Shown one piece after another: positions 12,901 to 24,900 of a stretch of DNA of 64,000 nucleotides. The position numbers and the translations under genes were made by a program. The notes below the pieces were generated by a model. It searched no databases, was not told where the DNA came from, and saw only the letters and a program-made list of their open reading frames with translations. The DNA is from Tubulanus polymorphus (Eukaryota > Nemertea > Palaeonemertea > Tubulaniformes > Tubulanidae), in NCBI RefSeq assembly GCF_964204645.1, contig NC_134025.1, forward strand, positions 23,900,001 to 23,964,000, read 5' to 3'. The number at the start of each line of letters is the position of its first letter. Position 1 is the first letter of the stretch.

Positions 12901-15900
12901 CTCTGGAAACTGTTGCATTGTGGTGGTGCTGGGAATGCAACTGCAATATATCCAAATCTGCTCCCATTATTGAGTAAAATTCCTGATGACACAACCAATG
13001 AGGGTTTCTATGCAAAGTTTTTTAACAATATGAAAGCCGGGTAAGCACTCAAACTATCTATTTATTCACCAATGGTAGAAAACCTAATGATCCTCTCGAT
13101 GTTTATGCTGCCGAAAAGTTCCGATTGCAGTCGCAATAATGTATACCGGCAACTCTGTGATTATAAGTGTATTTCCATTTTTGCAGTTTATCTGAAAGAA
13201 AAGTTCAGCAAAGCTCCAGTGAATGTGGGGCCGTTGTCTCAGCATTCATGGAATGTCTGCGATACGCTCTTATGAAAAGTTTCAATAGAAACTCTGAGAA
13301 TGAAACATTCCATGAATTTTTGCTTAGTGATCAGGTATGTCAGCTCCATATTTAGATATAAAATTTACAATATGCTTGTATTGTGAAAATGAAATTGAGT
13401 ATTGGATCAATGTGATTTTTTTATTTTTAGCTCATTGCCATAATACAAGCAGCCATTACTGAGAATGAGAGCTCCCTGGTCAATTCACCGCTGTTCAGAG
13501 AACTAACCTCATTTTTGGTATTTCTCCATAAAGCAAATGAAAACCGATATGAGAAAATCTATCGCATTTTCTGGAAGTATTTTTCGGAAATTTGTATCTT
13601 GACGTTGGATAGTTGCGGTGTCGATGGTAAACGTAATTACATCATACATAGACTAGCGTTGTTGATCGAAGCACTGCATTCGCCCATCCAGTATGTCGGC
13701 AAAACTTCAACTCGCGTCTGCTTTACTGATGGAAAGTCCCCCACCAGAATGGTCTCGGCAAAAGCTAAATTGCCGAATGTTGCGACGATCGATACGTCTG
13801 TATTGCTCGATCCTGCTGGGAACTGTGTCAATCTAGTCAGTAATTTGTGCCATAAGAGTTTCAGTATAGCAAGAGAACATAAATCTCATCCCCACATTAG
13901 ATTCTTATCGACGGTTCTTGCTCGCTATAAAATGCAGTGTCTGTTTATGAACGTTTTGGATCAGTTCGGTGAGTCCCAACAGCCCGATGTGCACGTCACT
14001 CGTGCATTCATGAGAGACATAGTACTGCCATGGATACACGAGTTTGAGAATGCTGATAATGCCAATGATGATGATGATGATAGTGATGAAAATGATGAGG
14101 TGCTTCCGGCATTAATAGACCTGCTATTCTCGACGTATGAAGCTGCTCCTTTGGATATTCGATATGATCTGCTTGCACTCATATCTAAGGTATGTATCAT
14201 CGGTCATCATTGATAATGTAGATTTTAGGAATCCTGGCATAAGAATGACGATTATACACCACGCTATTACTGGAAATTATTATCTGTGCTCATTGTATAT
14301 GTATACATGGAGCAATAGATTTCAAATAGATGAATCGAATTTCAATGTACATTGCAACAAATTCTAATTGGTAGTGTATACATTCTTCATGAATATTATC
14401 TACACGTACCATTAAATTGAAACTTGCACATTGTGACCCTAATAATTCATGTGCTTTTCAGTCAATTACAACAGCGAAAGTGATGTCCTGTTTCATGCGA
14501 ACTCTAGTTGATTTGAAATCGGATGACGGTATACGACGATGGTTGAAAAGTTTGGAATTCGGAAAGAAACTTATCACATTTACGAATGATCTTTGCGAAC
14601 AGAGCCTACGTCCAGAGGATGAACAGACAAATGATCTAACTGAACGCTGGTTGCTGTTGTCCATGGCCCTCAGTACAGCCGATAATTTTGGTAAGAAATA
14701 ACTTCCATTTCGCGCATAGACATGTTAATCGGTGGGCCTAGCCTGAGGCGTCACATCACCGTAAAGATTAAGAGTATGTGAATAGATCAGTTTGAAATTG
14801 TCCCTGTTAAATGGTGTGGAATAAGAGTGAACTGTCAAAGAAAGTTTGGTATTTTCATTAACTCATATTACTTTTTACTTCATATTACAGAGCCTTTACT
14901 CAATAAAGATGCTGTGAATGAAATTCTGTTGTCATTGAAGAACACTTTACCACAAGGTGCTGCTGGACAGATTAGTTCGGAGCATGGATCTCGTTGTATA
15001 AGTTTCATCTGTAATCTAGCCGATAGTTTCTTCAGTAACGTCAAGGTATGTATGTACCTGGCATATTCTTAATACAGAACCGTATTGAAATGCTGGTATA
15101 CATATGCTGGTATTTATCGCTTTTAGGGATGTTTGTTAATGGCGCCAGCGGAAGATCTATTGTTCACAATATTCCAACTGAGCTTTGATTCAAATGCAAG
15201 TGAGTACTGATTATAAGAAAAAACTATTTAAAAAAACTGATGCTGAACTTATCTTTACTTCAGCTGATTAGATATATTACCATGTATATATGCAATTTAC
15301 TCGTAAAATGCAGGTTATATGCTGGAGAAATTGAGTAAAACATGGCAATGTGGTGTACAAGCTCTTACGGGCCAACAGGGTGGATATATGAAAGATGGGG
15401 GATTCTTTTATAAAGCTGCGTCATTTTTGAAATCACAAGTGGTTGAATGTAGACACATTGAAAGGTAATTCATTAGCTATACCTTGTAAAATAACACGCT
15501 GATATCTTATGCTTAATAGCTGTACATATTGTGATTTTCATTTCGTACAAATTGATATCATTATTTCACACTGCAGTTTGAATAGATTGACATCACAATC
15601 TGTTATGCTGCTAAAGGCTATGATTCCTTCCGGAGATAGTTTGCAAAGTACAACATGCCAGGAGTTTGCGAAACATTTGAATGTTGAAGGAGTAACTGCT
15701 CTGCGAACTGAGGTTTGTTACCGGTTGTTTTATTACTGAATTTCTCAAAAGCACATATGCTATGTGCTGTTCTTACAACCTTACAATACAAGATTATGTA
15801 AAAAGATATATCTTTATAAAGGATTGGTTTGTAACGCCACTGCTAGAAGGTACCCTCATATTCCTCGATCAACCTGTCATCTCCCAGCCTGTACAAACAG

Positions 15901-18900
15901 ATCTCATACCAAATGGCATTGCGTCGACATTGTATATGGGTGCACTGCTGATAGAAATGAAGAAATCCGGAAATGAAACCGATGAAGATTCAATGGTCAT
16001 TGATGTTTGCAATGTTGTTGTTGATGCAGTCGATGCCATATCCTACTGCCAATCATTGGCTGGAAGGCGCAAAGAGGCAAGCTGAGAAAATGTACCGTAC
16101 AAAGTAAAAGTTTCCTTAAAGAATATTTGATTTTTATCAGTTGATTGTTTACATTTTAGGCCCTGAAGAATACACAAATGGGAAAGAGTTCTAGTCTATT
16201 GTTATCAAATACCAAGCAACTGTGGCTACATTTAACCACCGAAGAACGCCTGAATGTGGTTGAGAGGGTTCTCAATAAGTACTGAATACTAGCAAATCCA
16301 TGATTTGGAAGAATAAGTTTCTCTGATAACTAGGTTTACAATGTATCTTTATTTCAGATGTTCTGTTGAAGGAGATCTTTGTTCTCTGTCTTTATTGGTG
16401 CTTTTACGTGATATTCTATCACATAACGAAGTACCTGATTTACTTGAAATGGTTGGATCTTATGAAAGGTAGGCTGCCTTATGTTAAAATTTCATTCAGC
16501 AAATACAAAATAGGCAAAGAAAAAGGAAGAGTAAAGTTAAATTATATTAGAGTAAAAATTTATATTTATGAAAAATTGGTTTACAATTCGTTCGATCTTT
16601 GTGCCTTATAGAATGTCGGAGATGTCATTGCCTCTACTGCATACACTTGTGACCATTCTGCCGTATCTTTCTAATGATAAACTGGACATCATGATAAATA
16701 TTCTAACAGCTCAGCTCATTTCAATACCAGTTGACGGGGATGAAATTAGTGACAGTGAGTAGATATTTTAGTTATTTCAGTCTATTGAGGATTTCTATTC
16801 AATTCTTTAATCCATTTCAATCTAGCATTTGATCTTTGAAGTATACATTGACTACGTATTATTTTATCTTGATTATTATGTTTTTTCCTCCAGACTTCTT
16901 GTTTTTGTTGGCCAGCTTAGTGAAAGGTTTGACCGTGCAAGATGTTGCCAATGTCAATGCAGACGTCATAGTTGGGGTGCTTGATTTTCTGATTCACTGG
17001 AAAGATTCCAGAGAAACAAGAATGTGCTTTTCTAGGTATTTCAAATTCTAGAGATTATAACTAGATTATCAAATTCTAGCATGTTTTGTCTAAGCTTATC
17101 GATGCGTATCTCTTCTTTTTGTTGCAGTTTGCTCAGTGACTTTAGTTGGAAGGAGGTGATTGCCAATGTTGAAATGATGAAGTTCATGACTGTCGTAATG
17201 CAGAAATATTTTGAAAACATAACACGTGAACATTGGGATTTCATCTTGTGTTGTCTCGTTTCTTGGATACAGGTAATTCAATATATTACATTAAGATATA
17301 TAAATAGCTGTACAAAGCTCTTTTGACATTTTAGAAATCAGGTTTGCATTTATCTAAGAACATGTATTATAGATATTTGTGTGATTTCAGAGTTGTCACA
17401 TAAGCGCAGAATCTATTGCTACGATATTGAAAAATGATCTCTTCGCAATCCATAATTGTCATCTGTTGCAAGCAGTCGCTTCACTCATTCCCAATCTTGA
17501 GGGCCATGATCTTACTACTGAATGGAATGAATTCTTTGCTGAAGGAATTTTCTCTGCTTTATTTCCACTCTTCACGCAAATTATGGGTGAGTATAACAAA
17601 ATCAATTTTGCCTTGTCATATGTCAATAATATCTATTTCTTGAGTAAGCAGAGTCTGCTGATTACATGAGTTCAGACAACATTTCTTGTTTTTGTAAAGG
17701 TCTCGTCGATCAACCATCAATGACATTGGACCAGGAATACTTGTTGGTTGCCATGGGGGCAGCGCTGGTGCATTGCCCTAAATCGCTGGTTCTAAATCAT
17801 CAACTGCCTCCAAAATTGATGGCAGATGATGCAACCAGCCTTCCGATAGAGACTCAAACTTTGATGAATCATCTCTGCCCAATGTTGTTCTCAAACACAC
17901 GTGCTGTACAGTTTACAGCTTATCACCTCCTTGTTAGGTAACAACTAGATCGTGAAGTATTTTACAGTATAACTACACAAATCCAGTTGTCAACTTGTTA
18001 TCTATTGTTTGTGCAGGTTTGTGGGAGAATTGTCCATCCATGACTCTCAGAATCAATCGGAAAATGATACTAAGAATGAAAGCACAACAACAAAAGATGA
18101 AATTGTTAGGTAATTCATATCATGAATATAGTACCTATTTGACGGTATCCGGACAATTGCCCCCCCCCCCCCGGACAATTGCCCCCCAAATTAAATCTTT
18201 TTTGACGCCTTATAAAACGTTACCATTATGAAACCTAAACAATGTTAACCATTCAGCGTCATTTTACAAACGACAGCCGTAAATCGATGTGCAAAACGTC
18301 ACAGGTCTATGTGTACACATACAAGCTATTTGGCAAAATATTATTGACATAGATGTAGAATGATTCCTGTAGAATGCTTCCTGTGATTATATATTGACCT
18401 ATATTTGGACGTCGAAATGTTATATTGCATTGAATATCATTAGAAGACGTATTGTAATAGTAAAGGATGTATGATTATATCAGAAGCGGCAGGCATAAAT
18501 CGAAATGATAAGTACATCAGATTATTCGGTTAAATGGCGGATGTATACACGATCCGGAAGTCTGATATAAAAGTCAGACCCTGACATGGGGATGCCGGTG
18601 GAATGACGAAGCTATCTACGATGTGTGTAGGGCCGGCGTGAATTTCATCAGCGGCTACAAGCGGTCAATATGAAAATGTGGAAACATATAATTTCAATAT
18701 TCAAATGTTTTAGAAAATATGTTTGATATTAGGGGTATGCAGGTTTCGTGAGATTAGCAATTCATAATAGCATAGCTGTCATATACGGCTCCGCGTCCTC
18801 TGATGGCATGTGTATTAGGTGACAATTCAATTCAATTCTTTATTGATCCTTATTACATTGAAATTCCGGGATAAAATTCAATGAATACAAATTTTAAAAT

Positions 18901-21900
18901 AAGAAAATACAACATACATGACACACGGGCAATTCATACAGAATAACATAAACATGTTATTTTAAATGACAATGTCTACTTCAACCCAGGCTCAAGACTC
19001 GAGGATATCGAGTGACAGCCAAACCCGTGGCCCGGGTCGGCTGCCTAGGCCACACGATATGCTCGAAGTCATGATGAAGCAGACATCAGAAGAGCTCTTT
19101 CTACAACCATAGGGGCAATGAAGTTGCAGACCAGCTTAGAGGCATAAGTAAATGAAGTCGGTCGCAAGTTCGCGATCAATTATTGAGAATTTTCAATCAA
19201 ACAAATTAAACCTCTACTACAGTCGAAGACCTGTATCATCTACCCAATCGCCAAATCCCATAATTCCCCAAATTTCTTAAAACTTCGATTTCAAATTCGC
19301 AATTCCACATTAGCTTATCCCAGAAATTCTAAATTTTTTTCGCAGGCGTCAAATAATTTTTTAAAATTAATTTTCTTGTTTATCTTAAAGTAACACAGAT
19401 ATTTACTTCAAATTAATTAGACAAAGAGAACTAATTCTAGCCAATTACTCTAGGACTGCTTTATAGTTTTAGATTGGCTAAAGTAACACTAAAACTAATT
19501 CCAATAAATCAGCCAGCGTTAACTAATGCACTAATAAGTGGACTTATTAAGTTTCCTTTAATTTGGTAAGTGAATTATAATTACACAAGGACTGATTTAA
19601 AGTTTTTGATCTGCACACAACATCAGTAATTCTATATCTTATAAATCTATATTCAATAATATACAAATGAATTTCTAAGTAAAAATTATTTAGGTGGTGT
19701 TAATCCAAATCAAAAAGGATTTTATTCGGGGGGCAATTGTCCTAGAATCTTATTTGACGTTCGACAGTTTATCATCACCTAAAGGATTTATACAATTGTA
19801 TGTTTACATATCTAACTGCAGTCTTTCCCCTCCGGTTGGTCTAATGAAGATCTTGCAAACATCAACAGAAGGCGTGCAGTTACTAACCAGTGAATATTCC
19901 TTGGGAGAAACGCTTGACATAGAAGGATTCACGGTAGAACATACTGTGTGCATGACATATCTGCTTTGCTGGAAGCTGATACTGAGGTTTTTTAGAGGAG
20001 CAACTTCAGAGGTAGGCCTACATTTCTCTAATTCACTTATTTGAATCCTAAATACTAAACTATCATTTCATTTAAAGTATAGGTCCAAGGCGCTAGCCTA
20101 AATATAAAAAAAACCCCAATATCAACAAAAAAACAACAAAAAAGTCTTTTTCACTGACATTTCAAACAGATTACTTCTATTGATCTTCAGAGATTTATTT
20201 TTAAAATGAAATAAAGAACTACACTTATCCTTTTTCCAGCAATCTACTATTTACTTTAATTACATGACCTCATGTTCTTGTTGGGGTTCATTGAAACTTT
20301 TACGTTTTGAACATATGTATTTATTGTCTTGATGGTTCTGCTGGTGAATAATCTTTTCGTACGTGTACATGGGCATTTTACATAGTTAGGTTGTTACATA
20401 TTAAAAAACTCCCAATCCAAAATTATAATCCCAATATTTGGTTTGTTACCCTCATGCTGAAATCGTTGATATCGTTGGTTGTAGGCCGCCTGGTTCATTA
20501 ATTTTTCCTTCACCACGAGGAGTGATTTTTCTGTATATTAAAGCAGCAAATGATGTGACGAATAGTAACAAAGCAGCTGTTCTATAAAGCCAGTCAAATG
20601 TCATCACCGCAATCATGAATCCGCCGAACAGTGACCCAAGTATAAAGCCGAGGTCCATAGTTAATTTAACCAGTCCAAAAAGAGCTCCATATGTTTTATG
20701 ACCATAGCGAACTTCTACTACACGTGCTAGTGTTGAATTGATCGAGCACGGAATTATTCCATTCCCGAGGCGAATTAATCCTTGTGGTGCAAGCAAAAAC
20801 CAGATTGAGGTGGAAGCTGGATATATTGCCATACCGATTGCAAATGCCCACATTCCCACCATAGTATATACCCATTGGAATTTTTCGTTTAAGTATCCAG
20901 TTAGTAAATTTCCAACTGCCATGAATAATGTTGTCGTAACGAATACCACTGTTATTTTCCACATTTCTGGTCGAAACTCAAAAAGGACCCATTTGATTTC
21001 TGTAGCAAGAAATAATCCCAGCGCAAAAAAAGTTAGAAGATAACATAATAAACCTAACATAATGTACGGGTCTCGGAAAAATGATGCGTTTACTGATATG
21101 CTGTTCTTAGATCTTTTTTTCGGTATTATCAATTGTCCTAGCAATCCGACTAAACTAGATAAAATTGCCAGTACCAAGAATGGAGTCTTTAAGTCAAAAT
21201 ATTCAAAAAGCAATGGCCCTATGGCGTAGCTCAATGAAAGGCCAGTGGTCAGTCCAAGAAGACTTATGCTTACTGCTTTGTTTCTTTCTACATCATCCTG
21301 AAATGTTTCTCCTACTAAAGCCAAACTAGGTATGTAAGTCAGGCTCAGTCCGATTCCTTGCAAACATCGAAATACGATCAAAAGCGTTAAAGTCGGCACA
21401 AACGCGAATCCCAACATAACCGTTGTATTTATAAGGCCTCCTACGAGTAACGGCCAATGGCAACCGAATTTGTCTATGACAACGCCAGTTACGAATGAAA
21501 AAATGATTTCGAACACATATCGTAGAGCGGTGATATAACCTATTGCGTAATCAATATCCTTATTCGCAGTGATATTGTTAGCGTACATGTCATCGGTTTT
21601 GAATGAATCAACAGATGTATTCCTCGTGAATACTTTCACCACCAGCGGTGGCAATAAAGTCGTCAACATATGTGATGTAACGGCATAAGTTAACATCAAA
21701 CTGAATGAAACTATCATCATGAATTTAGGTGATTTGCGAAATGTTGCCTTTTTTGCGCTGTCAGCCATCGTGAAAATGAATCTGAAATTAATGGGGAAAA
21801 AGTTCATATTATATTTGTTGAAGAAACTGAACAGTGAAAAAAAAATATGAAGATTGTTTACCTTCATCACTTACCTGTAAAGGTATCTGAATATTCAAAG

Positions 21901-24900
21901 TATTTTCCTTAAAATTTCTGGTTAGGTTGACTCCTTATTAATTGACCAGTACTGGTTACACTAAAATCAAACTTCTACCTGTCATCCCTTTCACATGAGG
22001 AATAACAGTAGGGCCTATGCTATTTATTGAAAAAGTCATTAGTCAAGGCTAATGCCCTAATCACATTTTTATGTGAATTCCAAACAGTTCAAAGTGACCA
22101 CTCCGTATATACACCATGGATAATCTCTATGGTAGTTTTAAGCATATAAAGTCCCATTACAATCTTTCCCAACTAATTATTTGATGTACTCCTAGTTGGA
22201 CAAGAGTAATAGAAATGAAATCTGACTTAGCAATTCAGTTAAGCATGAGCATAGTAAACCCAAATCCCAGGAATCCTCATTTTTAATGGAATTTGCACAG
22301 TAGCAGGATATATACATACAGTTATTGCTTCAAATGAATCTGAACCGAAGTCACCTGGGAAGAATTTAAAATGAAATGACAGTAAACTTGTAATATTTCT
22401 TTGGGAAAGAATTAGTTGTTTTTTTTTTAAATTTCAGTTACGAGTTCAATATGCCAGCTATTTGAAAGAGACAGGCTCAGTGGAAACACTACTTCCCCAT
22501 TTATTCAATTTGATGCCAGAAACTCCTTTAGTTGTTATGAAAGACTCATTAACATCTCACAACTCTGTTCAATGCCTTTCAAGCACAAAGAATCTATTTT
22601 CCGAGAAGCCAGCACTCAAAGTCTGCGGTAAGTTCACTACTATTTAAAATAACCTTGGAGTAATCAGTCTGATTACTCCAAGAAATAACTAATGACCCCT
22701 AATAATGCACACATTTGGAGTGCGAATACATGAACGTTTAGAAAATAAAATTGTGGAACCAAAAAATCAGATTGACCATTTATTCACTGTTATGATGAAC
22801 TGTTTAACTATAGTGTATTTATGCTAACCTTGATATACATGGTACAAGCATCTATTTCAACCTGAACTGATTTATTTCAGCATTTCCATCCACGCAAGAA
22901 GTTTACCACCTGGCTTGTTCAGTTTATTACAATGCATTAAAAGACTTGCCAGCTATTGTTCGGCAATGGAGTAATGACCTGGACAAACGAAAAGCTGGAA
23001 TTGTTGATAAGTACGTTCTTAATACCTACGTTCTAGATACATATTCACCTTTGATGGGATTCAGTATCTTTCATTGGAATAATTCTTTAATTGTGTTACC
23101 AGGTTTACTACAAAATATGTGAGTCCAGTATTGAGCACTGAAGAAATACAGTCAATCAGTGAGAAAGATAAGGAAATGGACAATATGGTGGTATGTGAAC
23201 AACAAGATATAGAATTAATTTTAAGCTACAAATAAATGATTGCTCTTCTCATTAAGTTAAAGCAGTTGACCTTAATTTAAAAAAAAAATTGAAACATGCC
23301 AGTACCGGTAAATGATTCATAAACGAATGTAAATGCATTATTGCTAAACAAAATCTGTGTAACTGGGTGTGTAAGACAATGCTATAGCAACCAAGCATAT
23401 CTTGAAATATCTATGGTCTATTGAATTAGGAAGTGATATTTGTCACTTGATGCATCAATTGATCCCAAAAAGGGGTAGACATAACAAACTAGACGTATCG
23501 GCCCCACGTCGCGCGGTTCCGCCACCGTGCGGGATTTACGCGAAGCAGCAAACACAAACATGGCCATTCTCTCAATTTTCAATGATAGAAATCGTGTGTG
23601 CATTTCAATTATTTCGGCTGTTAGGGTTTTAAGGCACAATATAAGTTGATGATGTGATATGGCGATGTTAATTAATGATAATTCCGCAGTGAAGCTAGTC
23701 ACGAACGGTGCCGATTGAGTGTACAGCTGCCAAAAACACTGAAATGTGCGTAGTTGCGTAACTATTTGCAGTGAATTGCAGACGAAACATGAAGCCTTAA
23801 CGGCCGTTTAAAAAAAATTATACCAATCGCAATTGTAAAATAAAAATGAGATAGAACCTAAGTTAAAATTCTGGCCATTTCTAAAATGTTATTACTAATT
23901 TTTAGTCAGTGCGGAACGTTTAGTTTTCCAACAATAATGAGGGGTGGTAGGTAGTCATGCAATTCAAGTCATCATTTATTACACGTTACTTCCGTGTTGT
24001 TGAAAATCTCGCGAGTCCTGGACCAAACCCCATTGAACAATGTGATCTGTGTGCTGGCCACAAATGCACACAGATCACACTACACTACCCATTACAAACT
24101 CCAGTACCCACAGCTTTCATATATCCATCCAAATATTTAGAGTGTCTTTTTTCCTGGATATACCTGGAGGTCAAAAGGTAGAAATTTAGATAATCCATTG
24201 TATATTGTTAAATGTCAGTGAAGATTGAAGGAGATTTCTTAACATTTGTATTCTTTAATGTGACCTTCATAGTTGAGATTGCCAAGAAAACTGGTAATAT
24301 AATATATCTATAATAGGTATATGTAAAAATTATGATTTACAATCTTGCTTTTTTGTGTTATATACAGGTTAAGGCTCGACCAGCTGCCAGAGAAGTTGTT
24401 GCGACTTACACGGTGGACGATGTTTCCATGGAACTTGTTGTCCAGCTGCCAGTCAATTATCCACTTGGCGTGGTCACTGTAGAGTCTGGTAAACGTGTAC
24501 GAGTGGCCAAGGAACAATGGCGTAACTGGATGCTTCAAATGACAACTTTCCTAAACCATCAGGTATGCATCCACTTTGGAAGTTGTTTATAGTGTTTCCA
24601 GTTGGGGATCAAAGGACCATTCTTAAAATAGGCCGTTTTTGCAATGAACTCGTGTGCAAATGCAACTTGTATAAATAATTTTTTGTTCCATTTTAAAGAA
24701 TGGGTCTATAATTGATGGATTGTTGCTGTGGAAGAGTAACATAGATAAACGTTTTGAGGGTGTGGAAGATTGCATGATTTGTTATTCCGTGATTCATGGA
24801 GCGACGTGCCAGCTTCCAAAATTACAGTGTAAAACTTGCAAGAAGAAATATCACTCGGCCTGTCTGGTAGGTACCGATGATATTTGATGTACTCCTCTAT

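Noticed and set aside
13515-14213. Separate 232-aa gene
   Set aside because: It is the inside of LTN1 exon 9 reading past its donor at 14190.
23418-23702. Antisense 94-codon frame and CpG-rich patch in LTN1 intron 27
   Set aside because: No recognisable domain and no splice partners.
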